9,183 bases of DNA, from contig PKZC01000259.1 in the NCBI GenBank assembly GCA_003132905.1, positions 1 to 9,183 on the forward strand, written 5' to 3'. Below the pieces are notes generated by a model that saw nothing but the letters and a program-made list of their open reading frames with translations, was not told where the DNA came from and made no database searches. The translations under genes were made by a program, and so were the position numbers. This DNA is from Bryobacterales bacterium (GTDB lineage Bacteria > Acidobacteriota > Terriglobia > Bryobacterales > Bryobacteraceae). Numbering within the stretch: position 1 is the stretch's first letter; each line of letters begins with the position of its first letter. Positions 1 through 5,751 of the stretch are shown piece by piece.

Positions 1-360
1 TAGTGTGAACACGCCCTAGTTCTGGGGAGACCGCCAGGCAATCCGTCGCCGGCGGTTCGGTATTTTATGGATTTCGTCGCGCTGATCCACAAGAATTTCC
101 GCCCGCGCATGGTCAAGTTGCCCGTCTTTAGCGATGAAGCCTTGCAGCGGCTGACCATGCCCGTAATGGCGATTGTCGGCGGCAAAGACGTGCTGTTCGA
201 TTCGGCGGAGACCAAACGACGATTGGAGCGCAACGTCCCGCGGGCCGAGGTTCGCTATCTCCCGGAAGCCGGACATCTCATCCCGCGTCAGACGGAGCCG
301 ATTCTCGAATTCCTCTTGACGCACTCGGTATTCCGTGGCACGATACTACGTGACGCGTAG
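1..360 (+). pseudogene. Alpha/beta hydrolase, C-terminal remnant or 5'-partial gene
   Basis: The reading frame ending at the TAG at 358-360 encodes the C-terminal third of an alpha/beta hydrolase. It shows the segment FSDEALQRLTMPVMAIVGGK followed by D (the late acidic residue of the triad in this fold) and, about 30 residues on, EAGHLIP, whose His would be the catalytic histidine. The nucleophile elbow (G-x-S-x-G) would lie upstream and is absent. Codons 4-66 still read as hydrolase-like sequence (LVLGRPPGNPSPAVRYF), so homology continues before the ATG at 67. However, bases 1-3 are an in-frame TAG. The gene is therefore either broken by a frameshift or stop near the window edge, or a true 5'-truncated remnant. 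An ATG start at 67 would give 97 residues, too short for a working enzyme. The substrate cannot be told. Confidence 0.6.
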
Positions 361-363
361 TAT
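343..363. promoter_or_regulatory. Perfect 8-bp inverted repeat, probable PadR operator
   Basis: ATACTACG and CGTAGTAT form perfect inverted arms around a 5-base spacer, ending 14 bases before the PadR start codon and covering the hydrolase stop codon. A TTGACG at 316-321 resembles a -35 box, but no convincing -10 lies at the normal distance; the repeat would sit over the -10/start region. PadR dimers usually bind such palindromes in their own promoters, so autoregulation is the natural inference. It has not been shown that this repeat is the bound site. Confidence 0.5.
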
Positions 364-377
364 TTCGTCAGCCGCAC

Positions 378-668
378 ATGTCTGATCCAACGTTATTGGT
401 ATTGGCGAGCGTGGCCGATGGCGATAAACACGGCTATGCGATGATGGAAGACATCCAGCATTTCGCGGGCGTGCGGTTGGGTCCGGGAACGCTGTATGGC
501 GCAATCACGCGGCTGGAGCAGCGCGGCTGGATTCGTGCGGTGAAATCGACGGAGGATCGGCGACAACCGTATACGCTAACCGTCGATGGGCGGCGCCATC
601 TTGAAGAACAGCTCTCCGATTGGAATCAAATTATTCGGACTGGACTAAAAAGGCTGAAGCACGCATGA
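378..668 (+). CDS. PadR family transcriptional regulator
   Basis: A 96-residue winged-helix repressor of the PadR family. The N-terminal helix reads MSDPTLLVLASVADGDKHGY, the G-Y pair being typical. It is followed by the recognition-helix region LGPGTLYGAITRLEQRGWI and the wing (TEDRRQPYTLTVDGRRHL). The C-terminal dimerisation helix is short, as in small PadR proteins. ATG 378 is the start that keeps the conserved N-terminus; no clear Shine-Dalgarno precedes it. Its stop codon overlaps the start of the next gene (ATGA at 665-668), so the two are translationally coupled. PadR genes next to small genes of this kind recur in acidobacterial genomes. The perfect inverted repeat just upstream suggests autorepression; the inducer is unknown. 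Confidence 0.88.
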   Translation: MSDPTLLVLASVADGDKHGYAMMEDIQHFAGVRLGPGTLYGAITRLEQRGWIRAVKSTEDRRQPYTLTVDGRRHLEEQLSDWNQIIRTGLKRLKHA

Positions 669-1240
669 AGAAGCTGGCCCGATGGTTGACGCGTTTTTAT
701 CCACGCTGGTGGCGAACGCGATACGGGTGCGAATTCGAAGCGCTTCTCGATGATTCCACTATCACGCTTCTCGACCTGTTTGGCGTGGTGCGTTCGGCTT
801 TGGAGATGCGGATGAAGACGACTGCGCTGCCCCACATCGTGAACCTGGCCAGCCGCGATATTCCACACGGCCATGAACTCGAAAGTTCGGTGGAGATGCC
901 GCAACCGGACGGCAGCACGATGCTGGTGCGCAGCTTTTGCCGCGAAATCGATTTGGGCGATTCGTACATCACGCTCAACCACTGGTCGCGGGGTGCGCAG
1001 CCGGCGCAAACAGTGCTGGTGTTTGGCAGAAAAGGCGAAGTGGACGGCGATTTCCGCACCGACAAAACCGAGATGCTTTTGCTGCGCCCCGATGGAACCA
1101 TCCAGTGCACCGAACAGACGGTGAAGACCTGGCTAAAATACGACGCCATTCGCGATGGCTTGCGCGATCGGTATCGCACTGGCATGCAATCCGGGCTGAC
1201 GCCGGATGAAATTTTCCAGCGGATTCGCGCCGAGAACTAA
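665..1240 (+). CDS. PadR-coupled hypothetical protein (191 aa)
   Basis: The start is set by the 4-base ATGA overlap with the PadR gene; a longer reading from 620 would run back inside padR and is rejected. The N-terminus MKKLARWLTRFYPRWWRTRY followed by G-x-E-F-x-A-L-L-D resembles the N-terminal segment of proteins often encoded right after PadR repressors in Acidobacteria, usually described as hypothetical. After about residue 50 the protein is polar, with no signal peptide or membrane segment visible, and ends in a Thr-Pro-Asp-Glu-Ile-Phe-rich tail. I do not recognise a domain there. Coupling suggests it is made in step with PadR and may be its functional partner or main target. Its TAA stop (1238-1240) overlaps the stop of the convergent dehydrogenase gene (1237-1239), leaving no room for a terminator between the genes. 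Confidence 0.75.
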   Translation: MKKLARWLTRFYPRWWRTRYGCEFEALLDDSTITLLDLFGVVRSALEMRMKTTALPHIVNLASRDIPHGHELESSVEMPQPDGSTMLVRSFCREIDLGDSYITLNHWSRGAQPAQTVLVFGRKGEVDGDFRTDKTEMLLLRPDGTIQCTEQTVKTWLKYDAIRDGLRDRYRTGMQSGLTPDEIFQRIRAEN

Positions 1241-2973
1241 GGCAGCGCGAAAGCGTAAATCCCGTTGATCCCGCGCGGCGGATGCAGTTCCGGAATTTCA
1301 CCCAGCAGCACGCCATCCAGGAGCCCATTGCCGGTCATCACTGCCACGTATTGTTTGCCGTTCACTGCATAGGTGATGGTGCTCACCGAAATGGATCCGC
1401 CCAGAATCGATTCCCAAAGTTTTTGGCCGGTGGCAGCATCGTACGCACGGAAGCGGCGATTCAAATCACCCTGAAAAAGCAAGCCGCCCGCGGTGACCAA
1501 AGCCGCGCCATCCGACGGGGATCGGCCAACATTAATTCGCTGAACCTCACCAGTCTCGAGATTAATCTTCCCGATGGCGGTCAAAGCGTTCGGATCGGAA
1601 CCAGGACGCGGCACCGGCTTGCGACGTTCGGCCTGGTGCGGATCCTCGACGGCCGACACCATATCGAGACAATTATCGATATACGGAACATAGAGCGAGT
1701 TGGTATCCGGGTCGAAGGCCGTGGGCCAGAAGCTTCGGGTGTTGTAAGAGCAGATCACATGTTCTTCGCCCGGTTTTTTGTTCACCAAATTGTAGTTGAT
1801 GGTGACCTTGCCGGTCTTTCCATCGATGTTCGAAATGAGAAACAGCGGATCGTCGTAAGGAAACGGCGTCGCCCAGAGGAACTGCCCGGTCCCTCGATCG
1901 ATTTCGAAAACGCCGCCGCCTTCGCCCACCATCACCGCGACGTCGTGCTCTTCGCCGCGCGGGATGTCGGGGTTAAACCACTTCACGAACTTCGGATCGG
2001 GATTGAATTTCTCGCGGACCAAGGTACGTTCGTGCGTATAGTCCATGTCCCAATCGTCGGCGGGCAGATGCTGGTAATACCATTTGAGCTTGCCGGTATC
2101 GGGATCGAGCGCGACGGTGGAGTTGCTGTAAAGATCGGCGGGTGAGGTGCGCGAGGTTCCGTCGGGGTCGCCGCCATGGCGCTGCTGGCGCGTATTCGGC
2201 ATGGGATTCGCGACGCCCCAGTAGAGCGTTTTGCGGACCGGATCGTAGGTACCGGGCAGTCCCCAGGTGGACGCGAGATTAGTTTCTTTGAAATCCTTAC
2301 CCCAGGTTTCAGATCCCGGCTCGCCAGGTGCGGGGACGTTGTAGAACTTCCAAGCGTCTTTGCCGGTGATGGCGTCCTGTGCGGCGATGAAACAGGTGTC
2401 GCGCGTCTTGCCGCAGCCGCGTCCTGAAATCACTTTGCCATCGACGACGATGGGCCCCGAAGTGTTTTGCCCGGTGCCGGTGCTGGTTTCCCAGCGCTGC
2501 TCCCCGGTGCGCGCGTCCAGGCCGACCACGAAGCCATCGGGCGCGGTATACAGCACGACATCCTGATAGATCGCGAGCGCTTTCGTGCGCGCGGTGCTGG
2601 CGGCCGCGGCCGGAACCTTGCGCTTGTACTCCCAAATAAGATCGCCGTTCGTAGCATCCAGCGCTGCGACAATTGCGCCGGGCTCGACGATATACATCAC
2701 GCCGTCGTGAACGATGGGAATAGTCTCGCTGGTGCCTGGGCCGAAGCCGCGCGTCCACGCCATGCGAAGCTGCCCGACATTCGAGAGGTTCACTTGCTTG
2801 AGAGGGCTGAAACGCTGCGCGTCGTAGGTGCGGCTGTACATCAACCAGTCGTCCGGACTGGGGTGTAAGAGCATGTCTTGCGTCACCGGAACGAAGTTCT
2901 TCACCACCTGCGCGTGCGCGCCGCATGAAATTGCGATGGCGATGAGTGCTGCTGGGAAAACCTTCCGAATCAT
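1237..2973 (-). CDS. PQQ-dependent alcohol dehydrogenase-type quinoprotein, periplasmic
   Basis: A 578-residue quinoprotein that should oxidise an alcohol or similar substrate in the periplasm using pyrroloquinoline quinone and a metal ion. Residues 1-21 form a signal peptide (MIRKVFPAALIAIAISCGAHA, cut before Gln22). Propeller-blade W motifs recur, such as ALDATNGDLIWEY, GLDARTGEQRWE, ALDPDTGKLKWYY and YDAATGQKLWE. Probable key residues by family analogy are the Cys187/Cys194 pair near PQQ, Asn256 in GVANP as metal ligand, and Asp309 in DDWDMD as catalytic base, with Asp311 two residues on. There is no heme-binding CxxCH, so a separate electron acceptor is needed; the cytochrome at 5752 is a candidate. 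The ATG at 2973 is chosen because it begins the signal peptide; ATG 2985 would add four residues. No Shine-Dalgarno is visible. The first codons and upstream region are repeated at 5670-5721. Confidence 0.85.
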   Translation of the reverse strand: MIRKVFPAALIAIAISCGAHAQVVKNFVPVTQDMLLHPSPDDWLMYSRTYDAQRFSPLKQVNLSNVGQLRMAWTRGFGPGTSETIPIVHDGVMYIVEPGAIVAALDATNGDLIWEYKRKVPAAAASTARTKALAIYQDVVLYTAPDGFVVGLDARTGEQRWETSTGTGQNTSGPIVVDGKVISGRGCGKTRDTCFIAAQDAITGKDAWKFYNVPAPGEPGSETWGKDFKETNLASTWGLPGTYDPVRKTLYWGVANPMPNTRQQRHGGDPDGTSRTSPADLYSNSTVALDPDTGKLKWYYQHLPADDWDMDYTHERTLVREKFNPDPKFVKWFNPDIPRGEEHDVAVMVGEGGGVFEIDRGTGQFLWATPFPYDDPLFLISNIDGKTGKVTINYNLVNKKPGEEHVICSYNTRSFWPTAFDPDTNSLYVPYIDNCLDMVSAVEDPHQAERRKPVPRPGSDPNALTAIGKINLETGEVQRINVGRSPSDGAALVTAGGLLFQGDLNRRFRAYDAATGQKLWESILGGSISVSTITYAVNGKQYVAVMTGNGLLDGVLLGEIPELHPPRGINGIYAFALP

Positions 2974-3001
2974 AACTGGAAGCATTGTATAGCAAACAGA
3001 G
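2949..3001 (+). repeat. Direct repeat copy 1: dehydrogenase 5' codons plus upstream region
   Basis: This 53-bp segment holds about the first eight codons of the minus-strand dehydrogenase and its promoter. It matches 5670-5721 over its whole length except one substitution and one base gap in the gctggg-aaaa-cc stretch; the 39 bases from ttccgaatcataactggaag to the end are identical. The two copies bracket the ADOP fragments and insertions. Confidence 0.9.
2986..2994 (-). promoter_or_regulatory. Extended -10 element before the dehydrogenase gene
   Basis: On the minus strand the bases read TGCTATACA, an extended -10 form (TG-n-TATACA), only 12 bases before the ATG at 2973. A start about 7 bases downstream would leave a nearly leaderless mRNA, which agrees with the lack of a Shine-Dalgarno. 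No good -35 is present; the present upstream DNA is rearranged ADOP sequence, so the original -35 region may have been replaced. The same element is kept in the second copy of the repeat (5706-5714). Confidence 0.35.
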
Positions 3002-3029
3002 CGAGGGGCTGACGCTCGCGATCTTCGCC
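3002..3029 (+). pseudogene. ADOP permease fragment a (matches 7168-7195)
   Basis: These 28 bases match the intact permease gene at 25 positions, from the codon for Glu318 through ...AIFA. On length alone this is weak. It is convincing because it ends where fragment b (4866) resumes: the permease equivalents are 7195 and about 7196-7200. It begins immediately after direct-repeat copy 1. Confidence 0.7.
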
Positions 3030-3246
3030 GCCACAACTTCCTCTGCTAGGGTTTCAGACGCGCGCTCTGCTGTGCCTTCGAATGGGCTGATGAACACTTC
3101 AGTATGTTGGTCTGCGGATACCCAGCACTGCCCCAGCACACGTTTTCTTGCCGAGCGCCTTCCTGGACGGCCAGCCACGGCTTACGCGCAACTTGTCTGG
3201 GAGGGGGCGCAATCAATTGGTTCAGCCACTCTTCGCGGGTCATCAT
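3030..3246 (-). pseudogene. SprT-like zinc metallopeptidase, frameshifted and truncated
   Basis: Reading the minus strand from the ATG at 3246 gives MMTREEWLNQLIAP, then frame 2 gives PDKLRVSRGWPSRKALGKK, then frame 3 gives RVLGQCWVSADQHTEVFISP followed by FEGTAERASETLAEEVV. Joined, these follow the N-terminal half of small SprT-like proteins common in phages and mobile elements (W-L, LP-K-R-V-S-GWPS, IG-CW, EIFISP, then HExxH). The first frame switch falls in a run of five C, where dropping one C restores A-P-L-P-D-K. The second falls in a run of four A, where dropping one A restores G-K-K-R-V-L. The zinc motif expected after ETLA reads AEEVVAA, so both histidines are missing, and homology stops where ADOP fragment a begins. 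This is a dead gene fragment, downstream of and on the same strand as the acyltransferase. Confidence 0.6.
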
Positions 3247-3259
3247 TCCTGGTTTCTGC

Positions 3260-4333
3260 TTAGTATCGATAGCGAACATGTGCATGCCGAACTAACCCTC
3301 TCTCGATCAATATCCACGACGCCTGAGCGACCGCAAGAGTACCGATCAAAGCGAGCGTGACTTCTAACAGCGGTCTGCCGGGTAAAAGAATCTCGAATAA
3401 AGTACGCATCGGTTGATGCACCAGATAGACGCAGTATGAGATTGACCCAAGCCAGATGAGAACACTATTGCGGAGCAACCCGGACAACACCGGAACGGCA
3501 CCCATCACCACCAGTAGCAAAACGATGAAGTAGGCAAGGCCAAAAATGCTATACCCGGCTGTGCCCTCGATAATGTATGCCGTAAATTTCAGCAGGGCGA
3601 CCGTGCAACCGGCGAGGATCAGAAGGACCGCGATTAACTGCCCTCTGTGCTGGTGCGTCCATGCCTTGGCGGTTTCGCTTCGTACCAGTAGCGCGGCCAC
3701 GACCCCAAGCGCGAGGGTATCAGCGCGGCAGGGTAATAAGGGGTACACTTGCTCGAAATGCAATCCTTTGAGGATTAATAGAGTGCGCAGCAGGGGCGCG
3801 CCAACGATACAAATCGCAAGCACAGCAAATAGGAACTGGCGCGACCGTTTAACCACCATCGGAAAGAGAAGATAAAATTGCTCCTCGACGGCCAGTGACC
3901 AGGTTACGCCTAACCACAGTGACGCTCGGGTGAAATCTCCCACTAGGTTCTGGGCGTAAATCGGGTAGACCCAAAGTGGCATGCCCTTCGTATCGAATAG
4001 CGGGGACTGGGGAGCTATCAGCGTTCCGATTCCTAGGGCTGCAATCATGATGTAGTAAATGGGGAAGATTCGATAAACGCGCCGGGCATAGAAAACACTG
4101 TAGTATTTAACCGACTGCCGGTTATCAAGAAGAATTCCACCGATCAGAAACCCGGACAGCACAAAAAAGAGATCCACGCCGGACCACATCAGGTGTGTTG
4201 GAAGCAGCAAATAATAGAGTGCCATCCCTTTATGAACCGGGAAAACAGCGCAATAGTGATACAGCAGCACCATGCCAATAGCTACTCCGCGAATTCCGTC
4301 CAGTTCCGGTACGCGACCAGCCATAGGCTTCAT
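3260..4333 (-). CDS. Acyltransferase 3 family membrane protein (OafA/YrhL-like)
   Basis: A 357-residue integral membrane acyltransferase of the family that O-acetylates or otherwise acylates surface glycans, antibiotics or lipids, using cytoplasmic acyl-CoA. Family signatures are present in order: LDGIRGVAIGMVLLYHY with Arg15 and His26 (the conserved Arg/His pair), LFFVLSGFLIGGILL, YARRVYRIFPIYY, and TWSLAVEEQFYLLFP. These are followed by about seven more hydrophobic helices and a closing VYLVHQPMR segment. The length is normal for a single-domain member. The ATG at 4333 overlaps the stop of a 39-codon ORF (ATGA), so it is probably translated by coupling; its own ribosome site is weak. The gene lies inside insertion 1 of the broken ADOP copy, and its base composition is visibly less GC-rich than the flanking dehydrogenase and permease genes, consistent with transfer. 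It is intact while both of its gene neighbours are decayed. The acceptor substrate is unknown. Confidence 0.88.
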   Translation of the reverse strand: MKPMAGRVPELDGIRGVAIGMVLLYHYCAVFPVHKGMALYYLLLPTHLMWSGVDLFFVLSGFLIGGILLDNRQSVKYYSVFYARRVYRIFPIYYIMIAALGIGTLIAPQSPLFDTKGMPLWVYPIYAQNLVGDFTRASLWLGVTWSLAVEEQFYLLFPMVVKRSRQFLFAVLAICIVGAPLLRTLLILKGLHFEQVYPLLPCRADTLALGVVAALLVRSETAKAWTHQHRGQLIAVLLILAGCTVALLKFTAYIIEGTAGYSIFGLAYFIVLLLVVMGAVPVLSGLLRNSVLIWLGSISYCVYLVHQPMRTLFEILLPGRPLLEVTLALIGTLAVAQASWILIERGLVRHAHVRYRY

Positions 4334-4449
4334 GCTTTTGTCTCAGCTTTCTGTATCAGCGATGTATTCAGCTTTACCGCTGCGTCGTGGGGGTCGCTTT
4401 CGTCTTTGATATCGTCGAAAATGCTACGAGTCTTTACGCCAAGCTTCAT
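4330..4449 (-). CDS. Small ORF (39 aa) coupled to the acyltransferase
   Basis: The ATG at 4449 follows GAGGG with a 6-base spacing, a good ribosome binding site, and the TGA overlaps the acyltransferase ATG as ATGA. The product begins MKLGVKTRSIFDDIKDESDP and ends in QKAETKA. It is charged, has no membrane segment and matches no family I recognise. The GAGGG overlaps the TGA (4459-4461) of the decayed SIR2-like gene, so three frames run head to tail. It may be a real small protein, a leader whose translation opens the acyltransferase start, or the tail of a once-longer gene; an in-frame TGA lies three codons upstream of the ATG. Confidence 0.45.
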   Translation of the reverse strand: MKLGVKTRSIFDDIKDESDPHDAAVKLNTSLIQKAETKA

Positions 4450-4458
4450 AATGCGCCC

Positions 4459-4818
4459 TCACTGACGCCAGCTTCTCGCATGTTCCTTGCTTGATAGGGG
4501 TGGGCTAGCACCTCCTTTTTCATCCGTTTCGAGAGACGTCAACCAGGTATCGTAGTTCAATGAAATCAGCACATCGCCTTCCTTGACATGCTCCAGAATA
4601 TGTTAGAGAGTATAGCCGGCGTCCGGGAGGCTGTCGGCCGCCACGTCGCACGCAACTCAATAGATGCGGACAAGCGCAGCCTTCAGCTCCCAACTTGCTT
4701 CGTCGATTCCCAAGTAGGCGATCTCGGCAGGATGCTCCCGAACTTGGAATGGTAATCCACGCATGGCCAAAGATTGTCGTGGTGGAGACCGTTCCAGCCG
4801 CCCAGGTGGCGACCTGGT
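4459..4818 (-). pseudogene. SIR2-like domain protein, decayed (two in-frame stops)
   Basis: One minus-strand frame carries three successive peptide blocks split by a TGA (4657-4659) and a TAA (4603-4605). The blocks are MRGLPFQVREHPAEIAYLG then IDEASWELKAALVRIY, VACDVAADSLPDAGYTL, and HILEHVKEGDVLISLNYDTW. The last block resembles the 'L-x-PGD-x-V-I-S-F-NYD' core strand of SIR2-like proteins, and the preceding W-ELK-AL-RI helix fits the region before it. Both stops could arise by single C-to-T changes (CGA to TGA, CAA to TAA). The N-terminal nucleotide-binding part and the long region after NYD are missing; the frame ends at 4459 after SSKEHARSWRQ. SIR2-like proteins often act in phage defence through NAD+ depletion, but that role cannot be claimed for this remnant. 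The family call is moderately sure; that the gene is broken is surer. Confidence 0.5.
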
Positions 4819-4865
4819 TTAATTCAGGAAAATCCGAAGGGGTGTTAGGCAGCCAGCCGATCCAG

Positions 4866-4984
4866 TCATAGGCGTGGCTGCCGGTTATGCCATGTTGCGA
4901 GGGCTGGTGGCGATGATTCCAACGGACGCTTTGCCCGCGGAGGCTGACCTGCGATTGAATCTTCCGATCCTGCTGATCATGCTA
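4866..4984 (+). pseudogene. ADOP permease fragment b (matches 7200-7318)
   Basis: The 119 bases align without gaps to the intact permease at 7200-7318 with four mismatches. The frame is still open (AAGYAMLRGLVAMIPTDALP and onward) and corresponds to residues about 328-367 of the permease, the first FtsX-type membrane region. Two bases before it (AG, 4864-4865) may extend the match if two bases were lost. It ends at gcta, where sequence unrelated to the permease begins. Confidence 0.92.
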
Positions 4985-5491
4985 GGTATCAACTCTATCG
5001 GATTCGGCCCAGACCGGCTGAAGCTTCTTGATGACCATGACAATCTCCTCGAATCCATAGTTGTCACAGTAATCGAAAAGCACCGAGTTATCCGAAATGC
5101 GCCACAGCCACCATCCGAATGCCTCTATTTCTTTTAGGGACAGCGTCTTCGTCTCTAGGCAGGCGAAACACAGCCTCCAAAGGAAATCCAAGAACTTGTC
5201 AAATTTCTGCAGGTACTGCTGCCTCATCGATGCATCCAACTCGCTCGCGGCGTCAAAAATCTGATCAGTCGTGACACCAGAATGACGCCCTTCCAGAATC
5301 ATAACAACTTCCACTAGAACCGGATCGTTTTCGAAGTAATGGGCTTGCGCAAAAAGAAATTCCGTGCGCTTCCAGGCTAGTTCGCGCCGCCGCGTGAGGA
5401 CATAAGCAACCATTGTGAAGAGCGCAACCACAATCGCAACGACAAGTTGCCCGTTTAAGTGGTCCAGGAACGCACGCATGGCCACGCCCAT
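4982..5491 (-). CDS. Single-pass membrane protein of unknown function
   Basis: A 169-residue protein from ATG 5491. Residues about 15-33 (QLVVAIVVALFTMVAYVLT) form one membrane helix followed by RRRELAWKRTEF, a positive stretch that predicts a cytoplasmic C-terminal part. The soluble part is helical, with FLFAQAHYFENDP near its start and LSLKEIEAFGWWLWRIS plus FDYCDNYGFEEI near its end. This layout (one helix, then an 'I-FGW-L-RI ... YC-x-x-x-GF' region) recalls a widespread uncharacterised family, but I cannot name it. The start is uncertain: an AGGAG at 5524-5528 is too far from 5491, is 14 bases from an in-frame TTG at 5509, and is well spaced only for an out-of-frame ATG at 5514. The TAG stop uses the cta at 4982-4984, the last three bases of ADOP fragment b, so the stop codon formed at the insertion junction. 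Confidence 0.6.
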   Translation of the reverse strand: MGVAMRAFLDHLNGQLVVAIVVALFTMVAYVLTRRRELAWKRTEFLFAQAHYFENDPVLVEVVMILEGRHSGVTTDQIFDAASELDASMRQQYLQKFDKFLDFLWRLCFACLETKTLSLKEIEAFGWWLWRISDNSVLFDYCDNYGFEEIVMVIKKLQPVWAESDRVDT

Positions 5492-5631
5492 TGTATCCGC
5501 CGAGGACAAAGCATGGGAAAGTACTCCTAAACCGGAAAGAGTCCTCGCATCGTAAATTCGAACGAAATCACTTCGCGCGCGGGCGCGTAACTATACGGCC
5601 AGTTTGTCGGCGGTGATCTTGCTTCGCCTAA

Positions 5632-5670
5632 AAGCGCCACAACGCTGGCGGGTGTCCTTTTGGTTGCGCC
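5632..5670 (+). pseudogene. ADOP permease fragment c (matches about 7318-7356)
   Basis: AAGCGCCACAAC followed by GCTGGCGGGTGTCCTTTTGG continues the permease where fragment b stopped. Compared with 7318-7356 it has a few substitutions and one T fewer in the T-run, which shifts the frame. It ends directly at direct-repeat copy 2, giving the ADOP/dehydrogenase novel joint. Confidence 0.88.
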
Positions 5671-5721
5671 TGCTGGGGAAACTTCCGAATCATAACTGGA
5701 AGCATTGTATAGCAAACAGAG
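5670..5721 (+). repeat. Direct repeat copy 2: vestigial dehydrogenase 5' end plus upstream region
   Basis: This is the second copy of the segment at 2949-3001. On the minus strand it still reads ATG ATT CGG AAG (MIRK), the first codons of the dehydrogenase, then runs into antisense permease sequence and a stop. It therefore encodes nothing, but supplies the upstream DNA of the cytochrome gene. It shows that the dehydrogenase 5' end once lay directly upstream of the cytochrome gene in divergent orientation. Confidence 0.9.
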
Positions 5722-5730
5722 TGATAGAAT
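5722..5730 (+). promoter_or_regulatory. Candidate extended -10 for the cytochrome gene
   Basis: TGATAGAAT is an extended -10 form (TG-n-TAGAAT), lying 21 bases before the ATG at 5752. A TTGTAT at 5705-5710 resembles a -35 but the 14-base spacing is short. The element starts immediately after the end of direct-repeat copy 2. Confidence 0.35.
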
Positions 5731-5751
5731 CACTTGGATCGAGAGGTTGCG

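Noticed and set aside
1282..2145. A 287-codon plus-strand open frame opposite the dehydrogenase gene
   Set aside because: It lies wholly antisense to a clear quinoprotein, its product has no recognisable motif, and long antisense frames are common in GC-rich genes.
3046..3285. An intact 79-residue minus-strand protein starting MHMFAIDTKQ
   Set aside because: Its first part overlaps the acyltransferase 3' end in another frame and its C-terminal half loses the SprT-like sense after the frameshift, so it is treated as part of a pseudogene.
4660..4863. Two further minus-strand frames reading GWLPNTPSDFPELNQV and WNGLHHDNLWPCVDYH
   Set aside because: They look protein-like but are short, lack starts and match no family I can name; no gene is claimed.
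4874..5137. An 87-codon plus-strand frame starting in the permease fragment
   Set aside because: Only its first ~36 codons are permease-derived; the rest is antisense to the membrane-protein gene, so it is a chance fusion.
4985..5630. Terminal inverted repeats of insertion 2
   Set aside because: Only TAGG is shared between one end and the reverse complement of the other, too little to call inverted repeats.
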